A DNA stretch of 64,000 nucleotides. Source: Sporosarcina sp. JAI121 (GTDB lineage: Bacteria; Bacillota; Bacilli; Bacillales_A; Planococcaceae). The stretch covers positions 759,136 to 823,135 of the forward strand of contig NZ_JACCCL010000001.1 in the NCBI RefSeq assembly GCF_013408665.1, read 5' to 3'. Positions 1 through 9,387 of the stretch are shown one piece after another. The notes under the pieces are model-generated. The model ran no database searches, had not been told where the DNA came from, and saw only the letters and a list, made by a program, of their open reading frames with translations. Every line of letters starts with the position of its first letter. The first letter of the stretch is position 1. A program made the position numbers and the translations under genes.

Positions 1-57
1 GTATAAAAAATGTGCTCACAAGGACGTGAGCAACATACATTCAAGGAGGAAATTATA

Positions 58-1593
58 ATGAGAATTAATCACAACATCGCAGCACTTAACACACACCGTC
101 AGTTGAACAGTGCAACTACTGCACAGTCTAAATCAATGGAGAAATTGGCTTCAGGTCTTCGTATTAACAAAGCTGGGGACGATGCTGCTGGTCTTGCAAT
201 TTCTGAAAAAATGCGTGGACAAATTCGTGGGTTGGATCAAGCTAGTAAAAATGCTCAAGATGGAATTTCTATGATTGCGACCGCTGAGGGTGCTTTAAAC
301 GAAACACATGATATTCTTCAACGTATGCGTGAACTTTCTGTTCAAGCATCAAATGATACTAATAATACTGATGACCGTGAAGCAATTGGTGATGAGCTAT
401 TACAACTTACAAGTGAAATTGACCGTATCGCTAATACTACAGCATTCAATGGAAAAAAATTATTATCTGGGGATTTATCAACTAAAGTAGATGCTGCAAG
501 TACTACTAAAGTTGGTACTGCTGTGGGTGCTACAGTAATTTCTGATATCGATTTATCTGGTGCAAAAGGGTCAGGTGCAACTTATACATTCGATGGCTCT
601 ACAGCTGGAAAGTTAAAAATAACTCGTAACGATGGAGTTTCTCAAACTATTAACTCTGCGGCAGCTGCTGGTGAAAAGACTTTTGATTTTTCAGAACTTG
701 GAGTTAAAATTACGTTATCAGGTTCTGATACAGCAACAAACGTTGAAGGTGGACTTAATGCTAAAGTTATCACAACTAAAGCTGCCGATGGTGGAGCAAA
801 TTTCTTAATCGGTAGTAATGGTACTTCTGCAGATGAAACTTTAACAGTAACCTTTGCACAAATGGATTCTACTACTTTAGGTAGTGGTGGGTTAAATAAT
901 ATATCAAATAAAGTTACAGGTGCTGCAGCTTCAATTGTCAGTGATGCTGGTAAAGCTAACGACCTAATTCAAGTCCTTGATGATGCTATTAAAGGTGTTT
1001 CCAAACAACGTTCATCTCTAGGGGCAAGTCAAAACCGTTTAGAACACACAATTAACAACTTGAACACATCTTCTGAAAACCTAACTGCTGCGGAATCTCG
1101 TATCCGTGACGTTGATTATGCTTTAGCTGCGTAAGCAGTGACAAGCACAGTCGTCCTAGCTGGTAACGGCTAGAGAGTATTATCGGGTGAATTGCTGGAA
1201 ATCCCTTAGAGCTTTTCTTGCCACAACGTAGTTGGAAACAACAAGCGTGATGGTCCGAAAAAAGAAAAGATTGGGCAATCAGCAGCGAAGCTCCTGTCTC
1301 GAAAGAGTGGAGAACGTCCAACGACTAGGATATACCATCTAAGGCTTCGGCTATGATGATGAAATCCATAGGTGAAACAATGTCCATCAGCATTGCGAAT
1401 CCGAAGCGCCCGACCCCTACTAAGAAATTAGAGGGTGAAGATATAGTCTAGTCATTTATGAAAGTAAATGTTTCGCACGATGGCGAAAGAAATGATGGAA
1501 CAAACAAAGAACTCAATCCTTTCACAAGCAGCACAAGCAATGTTGGCTCAAGCGAACCAACAACCACAAGGAGTTTTACAACTTCTTCGTTAA
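58..1593 (+). CDS. hag: Flagellin, split by a group I intron (exons 58-1119 and 1483-1593)
   Basis: This is the main flagellar filament protein. Exon 1 starts at ATG 58 behind AAGGAGG and encodes the conserved D0/D1 N-terminus (MRINHNIAALNTHRQLNS, then LASGLRINKAGDDAAGLAISE), a roughly 200-residue variable region and the first part of the C-terminal D1 (NLTAAESRIRDVDY). The frame then meets a stop at 1132, which would remove the C-terminal D0 helix. The missing residues (AKEMMEQTKNSILSQAAQ to GVLQLLR) appear uninterrupted at 1483-1593. Joining 1119 to 1483 restores one frame of 390 residues, a usual Firmicute flagellin length. Both breakpoints fit group I splicing rules. A strong terminator follows directly. 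The unspliced message could give only a 358-residue truncated product without the polymerisation and secretion-related C-terminus. Confidence 0.93.
1120..1482 (+). ncRNA. Group I self-splicing intron inside the flagellin gene
   Basis: The 363-nt insert has the hallmarks of a group I intron. The 5' exon ends in U1119, which pairs as U-G with G1131. P1 is formed by UUAU (1116-1119) with GUAA (1131-1134), extended inside the intron by G1120-C1130 and C1121-G1129, and beyond one mismatch by 1110-1114 with 1136-1140. P10 can form between 1483-1485 and 1128-1130. P2 pairs CTAGC 1156-1160 with GCTAG 1169-1173. The P3/P4 core element AATTGCTGG...CCCTTAGAGC lies near 1190-1212. P7 pairs GACTA 1323-1327 with TAGTC 1444-1448, the latter inside the typical GATATAGTC motif. 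The intron ends in G1482. There is no homing-endonuclease ORF. Group I introns in flagellin genes of Bacillaceae are known; the exact subclass here is unassigned. Confidence 0.9.
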
Positions 1594-1610
1594 TATTAGA
1601 TTATTTGGAA

Positions 1611-1642
1611 GAGGCTCTAGTTTTTCTAGAGCCTCTTTTATT
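1611..1642 (+). terminator. Rho-independent terminator of flagellin
   Basis: The stem GAGGCTCTAG / CTAGAGCCTC is perfect over 10 bp with a T5 loop and is followed by TTTTATT, 17 nt after the flagellin stop. Confidence 0.9.
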
Positions 1643-1674
1643 AGTTAGATTATTATTGAGGAGTGAACAAAGAC

Positions 1675-1962
1675 ATGAACGGACTGAGATATGAATTATT
1701 TATACGAGGAGCATTTGGTAGTGACGTGGAGCGTGCAGGTGACCCAGCTCAATTAGCGGAATCTGGATTATTTGATATAGCATCAGAGATTAGTAAGGTA
1801 AAAGCCGCTACTGTATATGCTATGGTTATTTATAAAAACACTTCTCCAACTAATGTTAGAGAACGCATGGGAGAAGTAATTGATGAAGTTATGCAGGCTA
1901 CTGATTCTCAACAAATAGACACTATAATTAGAGAGTTTAATTCTCTAAGCGAAAATGGATAA
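1675..1962 (+). CDS. Small hypothetical protein between flagellin genes
   Basis: The product is 95 residues, soluble and acidic, with no signal peptide or membrane segment. I do not recognise the family. ATG 1675 is preferred over GTG 1663 because the GAGGAG site overlaps GTG 1663 and lies about 11 nt before ATG 1675. The gene sits between two strong terminators (1611-1642 and 2024-2064), so it is probably its own transcription unit. Its place between flagellin genes suggests, but does not show, a link to filament biogenesis. Confidence 0.6.
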   Translation: MNGLRYELFIRGAFGSDVERAGDPAQLAESGLFDIASEISKVKAATVYAMVIYKNTSPTNVRERMGEVIDEVMQATDSQQIDTIIREFNSLSENG

Positions 1963-2023
1963 GGGAGCAATAACCTTTAATTATATATTATATTCTTGAG
2001 CATACATGTACATGATGTTTGTC

Positions 2024-2064
2024 AAAACAGGGCTTTTCTCTTCGGAGGGAAGCCCTGTTTTAAT
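2024..2064 (+). terminator. Rho-independent terminator
   Basis: AAAACAGGGCTT and AAGCCCTGTTTT form a perfect 12-bp stem ending in a T run. It closes the small gene at 1675-1962. Confidence 0.88.
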
Positions 2065-2070
2065 TGATTA

Positions 2071-2264
2071 GGAGGAAATAAAAAGAAGGTACTGGACAAA
2101 TATAGTGATTTACATCAGCTTAGTGAAAAGAGAATTCCACATGAAGTGAAACGTTACATTGTGCAAGAATGTGTACAGATGTCTTAAACGAATACCTAAT
2201 TGGTAATGACGATATCGGTAGCATCTTCTTCAAAATGAAGAAAAATAAAATAAAGCTTTTCTAA
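2071..2264 (+). pseudogene. Possible degenerate small gene
   Basis: A good ribosome site (GGAGGAAAT at 2071) is followed by an open but startless frame that reads protein-like (LHQLSEKRIPHEVKRYIVQE) up to TAA 2185. A neighbouring frame then continues from about 2179 (DVLNEYLIGNDDIGSIFFKM) to TAA 2264. One frameshift would join both into a protein of about 55 residues. The start codon is missing. The family is unknown, and this may be chance. Confidence 0.3.
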
Positions 2265-2630
2265 ATTAATCGCACAAAGAAAGGAAAAGGCTATATGAGT
2301 GTCAGAAGAAGTGATGGCCCGGTAAAAAAGAAATGAAATGTCCTGTCTTTACCTCTCTTGCCATTTAATAATCAGAAATTACGACCGATATAAGTCTGGA
2401 ATGGAAATTTTTCCTTTGATTATCATAGAGCAGAAAAATAGGATTTTCATTAAGATAAATTATCGATAATAAATTGATTGAATTCATGAATTCATTTGGT
2501 AAATATTTTTTCTTCGAGATAGTTATTGGAACAATCAAAAAATGAATCAGAAAAAATCTTTGAAACTGTAGTAGTCATGGATAGTATCATTTCATCGGAA
2601 TATAAAACATATTGAAAGAAGAGGTTTCAA
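2265..2630. other. AT-rich intergenic region, no gene seen
   Basis: No supported ORF, terminator or recognised sigma-D promoter was found. It presumably contains the promoter of the giant flagellin gene. A 13-codon ORF at about 2295 with a weak ribosome site is too short to call. Confidence 0.5.
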
Positions 2631-5600
2631 TTGAAGATTAATCATAACATTCTCTCACTTCGAGCGTTGAACGATATAAATAGGACGTTAAAAAGTAACG
2701 CGGACAGTATGAAAAAACTTAGCTCGGGTATGTCAATAAATAAAGCGGCGGATGATGCAGCAGGCTTATCCATAAGTGAAGGAATGCGTGCACAAATTCG
2801 TGGGCTTGTTCAAGCAGACCGAAATACACAGGATGCAGTGTCACTTATAGGGACCGCGGAAAGTGTACTTGGAGGAGTTACAGATCTTATACAACGTATG
2901 CGTGAATTGACAATTCAATCGCTAAATGACACATTGAATGATTCCGATCGTGCTACAATTCAACAGGAGTTTCGACAATTACAGTTAGCCATCAATCGTT
3001 CTCCAAATCGGGCTCAGTGGAGTGGTATGCCTGTCGTTGATATGCATGAAGCGCAGTTCAGCCAAATCGAAGGCAACCATTTCTTTAACGGGGCAGTTCA
3101 CGTAATTGACGGTTACAATAATGATTTAGAGATTGTAATAGATGGCGTTTCTCGTAGATTGACAATAGCCGAGGGGGAATACGATCCAATTGAAGTGTTA
3201 GCAGATTTCCTGGATAATGAATTGATGAAAATAGACCCTAACCTTATTGTTCATGTGACCGAAAATAGGACAATATCGATACAAGCGGAAAATAATAAAT
3301 CGATTGATTACATAAAAGGGGGGGGTTCTTTCTTATTTTATGAGTACACTCCCGGAAACCCTCCAGGTATGATTATAGGTGTTACAGAATTTAAAGAAGG
3401 AGGTACAGTGAAGAGTATAACCGACAAAAGTGACAAGCTTACATTTTTTGTTGGGAGCGACCGAGAATATACAATAAAGTTTCCACCCGGTGATTATTCA
3501 AGAGAAGAGACAATTAACGAGATAAACAATCAACTTCAATCTAAGGGTGAAACTGATGTTAAAGCAATGGCTTTTGGTAATGAACGAATCTCTTTAGTTT
3601 CAAATAAATACGTGATAACTGGACTTGGCGGCAATATGATAGAAGTCGATGACGTAACATCAGTTTTATATGATAACCGTAAAAAAGGATCGATTTATAA
3701 ACATCAAGCCGTTGTAAATGGATATGCAGATGTTACAAGTGGAATTGCTATGCAACATGGCGTCAATGACCAGTTACTTATATATATAGAAGGTAAAAAA
3801 GTGGATGTACAGTTTTTAAAGCCAAGTGATTCTGAAAGAAAACTTTCCGCAGAAGAAATCGTTCAAACGATCAATGCGGAATTTGAAAAGAACGGTATTA
3901 ATGCAACCGCTAGGATTAATTCAACTAAACTAGAAATCAGAAGTGATTATTTTGGTTCACAAAGTGAAGCCATCGTAGATAAACAATCATCCGCTTTTGA
4001 GGACCTCTTTGTACGTCATTCAACGACATATCAAACTATTAGTACTACCAAAGGGGCGGAAATTAACGCCAGTTTGCGGGGGAATTATGGATTAAGTGAT
4101 TCAATAATGCTGGATATAGGAAATAACGTACTAACTGGAAAAGTAGATGACATAGATTTTGAATTAATTCTTGATGAAAAAAAGTATTCAAAGGATGAAC
4201 TTATAATTGCTTTGAATAAACAAGCAACAGAAGAAGGTTTATCTCTAGAATTTACATTGTCTTCATCCACTGTAGCTGGAATGTCAGCAATTGTTGTAAG
4301 TCATACCACTACCGGAACAGGTAGTTTTACATTAGATTCTGCATCCTCTATGTTTCCAACCTTGATGAAAGGTATTACGATTACTGAGCCTACCGTTAAA
4401 CGAGGAACGGAAATTGAGATAAGGCCACCTGAAGGAATTGCAGAACCGCCAACGTACAAATATACACCCGCAACGGCAACAGGAAAATCATCATTAACAG
4501 GAATTATCATCACGGGTGAAAATAATAAGATGACATTTAATCTAAATGGGGAAAAGAAGGAAATACTGCTGCTCCAAGGAAACTATACAAAAGCATCTGA
4601 TTTTCTTGTGGCTCATGAATCAATTTTCTCGAATTTGGGATTGATTGCAAAAGTAGGGACTGGCGATGTACTTGAATTGGAAACAGAAAATAGTGGGAAA
4701 GATCAGGTTATCGATTCTTTCGGTGGTAGTTCGCATGATATAGTCATGGGGAAGAGATATGAAACGCTTCCTACAACGGTTACAGCAACTGGTTCTGTGA
4801 CACATTCAACAGTTCAAGGCATATACAAAATACCTGATGATTACGTCATTGATGAAACAAATAGCCTCTTAACGCTTAGTTACTCTCATGAAGGGGATAG
4901 TCATGATATCTCAGTCCAGCTTCTAACAGGGATTTATGCAAAACCGGAATTATTAGTTGCACAATTGGAAATCAATATCAATAATGCATTGGTAGAAAAG
5001 GGTCTAACCTCTGATACTATCGAAGTGGAAATGAAAAATGGATCAATTTCACTTAGTGCACGTGAACCTGGTAGCGAATATATAGTCGGCAACTTGGCCG
5101 GTAATTTATTTGATGAATTATTTAGAAGACGAGAAACAACGGTAGAGCCCTACGCTGTTAGTAAAGGAACGACAATTGAGTCAACCACGTACATCGCTGG
5201 ACGAGAAGGTCTGTTAGGTGACAAAGAATTCATTATCCATCCACATGTCAATGATAGATTACTGATAGACTTCCATGTTAATGGTGCAAAGCAAACGTTG
5301 GAGTTGAAATTATCTGCTGGAAAGTATAACGGCACAGAACTAATAAATGAATTGAACCATTCACTTTCAGTGGAGTTAAAGGGGATGGGGCATTACCCTG
5401 ATCTTATTAAGGCGCAAATTGGTGGTATCGACAGCGGTACAAATATAAGTGATTCGGATAAACTTGTATTTAAAGTGAATCGTCAAGATGATGGTCGGAA
5501 TGATGCGGGGAGTTATATGATTGACGGAATCCGTGGGAATGCGGCATACACTTTTTTCTACCAAGCGCAGGGTGAGCCCGCACCTACCTACACAATTGGC

Positions 5601-6287
5601 GTAACAGATTTAACTAGTGGGGCAGTTATTGAAGAAGGAAAGAATGACACATTTATCTTTGATGTTGATAATGTGGAAAAGAAGATTGTCCTGCCTCCGG
5701 GTAATTATGATGCTGAGACACTACTAGACTTACTGAATACTAGATTAGATAATGCAAAAGCACATGTTGTTGCATCCTATTTTGAAGGTCATCTTAAATT
5801 GAGTAGTAAGGAATCGGGACAAATTTCGATTGATGGTATCCGTGGAAATGCTCGAGGAACACTGTTTTTCAAAATGGATACAAGGGGTAATGATCCGGCA
5901 TGGAACTTCCAAGTAGGAGCAAATGCAGGCGATTCCATTAAGATGGAGAAAGTCCGTATGTCAGCAAAGTTACTTCGTATCAACACGATTATGATCGATA
6001 ACCCTGAGAGAGCCATAAAAGCCCTCCAAAGATTGGACTCCGCACTTGGCAAGATAAGCAGTGAACGGTCACGAATTGGAGCATTTACAAATCGACTAGG
6101 TCATTCGATGAATATTGCACGTCAAACAGCTGAAAACCTAGTAAAAAGTGAATCCCAAATCCGTGACACTGACATTGCGAAAGAATTAATGCAGAAAGTT
6201 AAAACAGATATCTTGCTCCAATCCAGTCAGCTTGTATTATCAAAAGCAAATGCAAATCCCCAAGGAGTGTTAGAATTGCTTAAATAG
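2631..6287 (+). CDS. Giant flagellin (1218 aa) with eight related internal domains
   Basis: It starts with TTG 2631 six bases after AGAAGAGG. Residues 1-125 form a flagellin N-terminus (MKINHNILSLRALNDINRT; SSGMSINKAADDAAGLSISE) and residues 1110-1218 a flagellin C-terminus (SESQIRDTDIAKELMQ; ending PQGVLELLK). Between them lie about 980 residues in place of the usual 100-250. This insert holds eight degenerate copies of one beta-beta-alpha unit with the pattern hydrophobic strand, short turn, second strand, (P/A)G-(K/N/D)Y, then a helix with ELxxxLN. They centre near residues 180, 285, 395, 510, 650, 765, 895 and 1020. A second motif, DGIRGNA followed by an aromatic FF(Y/K), recurs at 965 and 1068 and in weaker form at 228. 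No HExxH protease motif was seen. It is probably a minor or sheath-like filament subunit with a large surface domain. Confidence 0.85.
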   Translation: MKINHNILSLRALNDINRTLKSNADSMKKLSSGMSINKAADDAAGLSISEGMRAQIRGLVQADRNTQDAVSLIGTAESVLGGVTDLIQRMRELTIQSLNDTLNDSDRATIQQEFRQLQLAINRSPNRAQWSGMPVVDMHEAQFSQIEGNHFFNGAVHVIDGYNNDLEIVIDGVSRRLTIAEGEYDPIEVLADFLDNELMKIDPNLIVHVTENRTISIQAENNKSIDYIKGGGSFLFYEYTPGNPPGMIIGVTEFKEGGTVKSITDKSDKLTFFVGSDREYTIKFPPGDYSREETINEINNQLQSKGETDVKAMAFGNERISLVSNKYVITGLGGNMIEVDDVTSVLYDNRKKGSIYKHQAVVNGYADVTSGIAMQHGVNDQLLIYIEGKKVDVQFLKPSDSERKLSAEEIVQTINAEFEKNGINATARINSTKLEIRSDYFGSQSEAIVDKQSSAFEDLFVRHSTTYQTISTTKGAEINASLRGNYGLSDSIMLDIGNNVLTGKVDDIDFELILDEKKYSKDELIIALNKQATEEGLSLEFTLSSSTVAGMSAIVVSHTTTGTGSFTLDSASSMFPTLMKGITITEPTVKRGTEIEIRPPEGIAEPPTYKYTPATATGKSSLTGIIITGENNKMTFNLNGEKKEILLLQGNYTKASDFLVAHESIFSNLGLIAKVGTGDVLELETENSGKDQVIDSFGGSSHDIVMGKRYETLPTTVTATGSVTHSTVQGIYKIPDDYVIDETNSLLTLSYSHEGDSHDISVQLLTGIYAKPELLVAQLEININNALVEKGLTSDTIEVEMKNGSISLSAREPGSEYIVGNLAGNLFDELFRRRETTVEPYAVSKGTTIESTTYIAGREGLLGDKEFIIHPHVNDRLLIDFHVNGAKQTLELKLSAGKYNGTELINELNHSLSVELKGMGHYPDLIKAQIGGIDSGTNISDSDKLVFKVNRQDDGRNDAGSYMIDGIRGNAAYTFFYQAQGEPAPTYTIGVTDLTSGAVIEEGKNDTFIFDVDNVEKKIVLPPGNYDAETLLDLLNTRLDNAKAHVVASYFEGHLKLSSKESGQISIDGIRGNARGTLFFKMDTRGNDPAWNFQVGANAGDSIKMEKVRMSAKLLRINTIMIDNPERAIKALQRLDSALGKISSERSRIGAFTNRLGHSMNIARQTAENLVKSESQIRDTDIAKELMQKVKTDILLQSSQLVLSKANANPQGVLELLK

Positions 6288-6576
6288 CTTGTTGGAGGGA
6301 CAGTCACTCGTCCAAACGTGAAAATGTTAGTGACTGACTGGATTCATAGACTTGCGACGGGCATCATATAACGCAGGGAGACAATTTTTGTATGTTGTTA
6401 TGATTTAGAAAACATCAAATCAAGAACAAAAACCTATGGGGAGAATTTGACTCAAAGGTTTACAACAGGGTGTACCATTAATTGTTAATTTATCTACCTA
6501 CCTAGACATAAGTAACAGGTAATTGTACAAGACCTCTATTAAAAAATATACTACAATTATATTTATATAAAATGAT
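6288..6576. other. Intergenic region after giant flagellin
   Basis: No gene is supported here. The region is AT-rich and ends in the terminator at 6577-6608; beyond that, 6609-6835 leads to the next gene without a clear promoter match. Confidence 0.5.
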
Positions 6577-6608
6577 AATCAGACATCTTAACGGGTGTCT
6601 GATTTTTT
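6577..6608 (+). terminator. Rho-independent terminator
   Basis: AATCAGACAT pairs with GTGTCTGATT (one G-U), followed by six T. It lies 290 nt after the giant flagellin stop, so either that transcript has a long 3' end or a small RNA stops here. Confidence 0.75.
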
Positions 6609-6835
6609 GTCTTTGTTTCTTCCACACAGACACCGGCACAATTATCTAGACTTAAACGGTGGTGGAAACGGATGCTATGTTACTATTAACATTTCTTTAT
6701 TTATCCAAAATGAGCACTAATCCAATGTCAGTATTCCAATTAAAAGAAATCTTTCAGTTTCCACTCAAAATCCCTTATCTTTAGCCGATAACAAAGTTAG
6801 GTACATTTACTTATTAATTTAGATGGGGTGAAAAG

Positions 6836-7513
6836 ATGGGGTTTTTGAAGGAATTAGGTTCATTTGTAGGGGATGTGGCAGGAGGAGTTGTAGGCGGTAC
6901 GGTAAATGTAATAGGTGAAATAACGGGAAGTGAATTTATCGAGGAAATTGGGGATGGCATTAAAAAAGCATCTTCATTTGCTGGTGATAAGCTTGGAGAA
7001 GCGGCTAGCGGCACATGGGATGTTGCGGCAGGAATAATTACTCAAGACGAGGACCAGTTAAATGCCGGATTGAGTGATATGGGCAAGGCTGTTGGGGATA
7101 CTGCAAAAGCAGCTGGTCACACAATTTGTAACGTGGTAGAAAATGGTGCAAATGTTGTAGGAGGAGTTGTGGATGGGGACACGGACCGTCTGAAGGACGG
7201 TGCCAAAGGATTAGTGAAATTTGGAGTCGTAGGTGTATTGTCATTTGGAGTTATTGATTTAATAGATGGGGCTGATGGTGAATCGCCAGCTGTTAGTTCT
7301 GACCACTCCGCAAATATAACAGCAAATGCAGGTTTACCAACGACGGAAAGCGATGTAACGTTGATAGACAATCCAAATAGCCATCATGTTGAGCCACATT
7401 GGAGGATTTTACCGAACGGAGATCAGATTTGGGTTGATGGTGATGGGGATACATCAGTACATACGGATGGAGGATGGACACAATCTAATCCGGATTACCG
7501 GGTGAAAGCTTAA
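6836..7513 (+). CDS. Glycine-rich protein of unknown function with a C-terminal WVDGDGDT-type motif
   Basis: The 225-residue product starts at ATG 6836 after GGGGTG. Residues 1-150 are rich in Gly, Val and Ala with amphipathic stretches (GDVAGGVVGGTVNVIGEITG; VENGANVVGGVVDGDTDRLK) and one hydrophobic segment near 127-145. There is no N-terminal signal peptide. The C-terminal part (HVEPHWRILPNGDQIWVDGDGDT...WTQSNPDY) resembles a short Asp/Trp-rich tail seen on hypothetical Firmicute proteins; I cannot name a family. It lies between two flagellin genes with its own terminator downstream. A membrane-associated or secreted role is only a guess. Confidence 0.7.
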   Translation: MGFLKELGSFVGDVAGGVVGGTVNVIGEITGSEFIEEIGDGIKKASSFAGDKLGEAASGTWDVAAGIITQDEDQLNAGLSDMGKAVGDTAKAAGHTICNVVENGANVVGGVVDGDTDRLKDGAKGLVKFGVVGVLSFGVIDLIDGADGESPAVSSDHSANITANAGLPTTESDVTLIDNPNSHHVEPHWRILPNGDQIWVDGDGDTSVHTDGGWTQSNPDYRVKA

Positions 7514-7635
7514 CTTAATAAATTGAGGAAAGTTATTACTTCAGAAATTTTGTTACTGTTGAGACTAAGTTTCGTGTATCTTTCCGCTAGACTATTCAGA
7601 AAATACATAGTGATTGTATAACATTGAAAAGGAAA

Positions 7636-7669
7636 TCGGACATCTATATGAATGTCTGAAGTTCTTTTT
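7636..7669 (+). terminator. Probable rho-independent terminator
   Basis: TCGGACAT and ATGTCTGA form an 8-bp stem with one G-U pair, followed by AGTTCTTTTT. It ends the gene at 6836-7513. Confidence 0.6.
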
Positions 7670-7781
7670 AATATTTATTCAGATGTGTGGATTGTTCGTC
7701 ATTATTTTTACATACACCAATCATTAATTTTTGTTAGATGTTATATACTTTATAAAAAGCCCGTTCGTAGGAGGATTATCC

Positions 7782-9053
7782 TTGAGAATTAATCGTAATA
7801 TAAGCGGATTGAACGTTTTGAATAAAATGGAGAACATCAATAGACAGGTCAATGGCGGATTGTCAAAGTTATCTTCCGGTTTACGGATTAATAAAGCAGC
7901 CGACGATTCTGCCGGTTTAGCAATATCCGAAAAGATGAGAGGACAAATCCGAGGATTAGATCAAGCAGAACAAAATATTCAGCATGGTATTTCGCTTATA
8001 CAAACCGCGGAGGCGGCGTTGGGCGAAATTGCAAATCCTTATTTAGTACGATTGAGAGAGCTATCTGTACAAGCCGCAAATGATTCATTGACCACTACGG
8101 ATAGACAAGTTATTCAACAGGAGATAAACCAAATTTTAAATGGCATTGATTAAATTGCAAATGACACGGAATTTAATAAGATAAAACTATTAAATGTTCC
8201 TGACGAAGGTTCAATCGAAGAAATTGAACATATCGGCACCACTGAAAAAATTGTAACAGTTAACGAAAAGCAAAGAGTCGCTGGGGGATATATTGAAGTT
8301 CCCAATCCTCCAAATCCAAGTACTTTAACCGTAAAATCCTTTTTCGGCACATTATCGGGAAGTGTATGGCCTGATATGAATATAAAAAGTCCAAATGGCG
8401 AATGGTTTGGATTTGGCGAAAGTATTTTAAATACAGGGTCCTTTCAAGAGGATACTTCAAATCAGTCATCAACAAAAGCTACATACACAGGCTGGGGTTC
8501 AACGGATGAAGAAATGACATTTGCAAATCCGATTAGTGGGAAATGGTACATCGAAATTCGGCATGATGGAGGAGTAGGTCCTTCAACATTCAGTATCAAA
8601 TCTAATTACTTAATGTATAGTGAGGAACCGACAATAACCACCGAAACAATCAAAGCTGAACCAACCCTAAAATTACAAGTGGGTGCGAATGAGGGGAATA
8701 CATTTTCAATTGACTTAACCGACGCACGAACTGCTTCTTTAGGGATTGTTGATTTAAACGTCTTATCACACGGTAACGCCAATCATGCTATCACATTAAT
8801 CGATAAAGCCATTCAACTAGTGTCTTCGGACAGAACGAAGTATGGTGCTTATCAGAATGCTTTAGAGCACATTGGAAATAATGTATCGAATTACAAAATG
8901 AATCTAACCGCATCAGAATCACAAGTAAGAGATTTGGATATGTCGAAAGAAATTACTGAGTTAACCAAAAATCAGGTAATCTTACAGGCATCGCAAGCTA
9001 TGTCGGCACAAGCAAATCAAATTACACATTCGATTTTACAGTTGCTGAAATAG
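7782..9053 (+). pseudogene. Third flagellin gene, interrupted by one in-frame ochre codon
   Basis: TTG 7782 follows AGGAGG by 7 nt. The first 123 codons give a typical flagellin N-terminus (LRINRNISGLNVLNKMENI; SSGLRINKAADDSAGLAISE), ending QQEINQILNGID. TAA at 8151-8153 interrupts it. The same frame then continues with no further stop to 9053: IANDTEFNKIKLLN, a variable domain, and a full C-terminus (SESQVRDLDMSKEITELTKN... SILQLLK). Other flagellins usually have Q at the stop position, so one CAA-to-TAA change explains it. The full-length product would be 423 residues including the altered position. No intron core elements occur at the site. The rest is undamaged, so the mutation is recent, suppressed or a sequencing error. 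Confidence 0.85.
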
Positions 9054-9355
9054 TTGGTAGAACATATTCGGTTTCCTGAAATGGATACATATACAAGCCA
9101 ATTGCCAAGCGTGGGTGTTGGATTTCTGGTGTTTGGGCAAGTCATAAAACTCCTTTCGAAAGAAACAGGTTATGATAAGATGCTGCTTACGCTTTACGCA
9201 CGTTACTTGAATATTTAATTGATAGTGGTAACTCACAATGCAAATTATTTTAGGACAGAAACCACAATACTTTGTCCGACTTTAATTCAAAAATGGGTTG
9301 TCCACATACGAGTAAGCCGATAAACAACGAGCCCGGTCTTTATGCTATATTTCCA

Positions 9356-9387
9356 AACGCGATCTAGAATATCTGATCGCGTTTTTC
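9356..9387 (+). terminator. Rho-independent terminator
   Basis: AACGCGATC and GATCGCGTT form a perfect 9-bp stem followed by TTTTC. It closes the flagellin cluster. Confidence 0.85.

Noticed and set aside
1052..1321. Minus-strand frame across the flagellin intron
   Set aside because: It is explained by the intron core; no ribosome site and no protein family. An intron-encoded endonuclease would be larger.
1458..1694. Plus-strand frame starting inside the intron 3' end
   Set aside because: It overlaps exon 2 of flagellin in another frame; the flagellin frame has clear homology.
7782..9053. A second intron at the stop of the third flagellin
   Set aside because: The frame continues directly after the single TAA with expected flagellin residues, leaving no insert.
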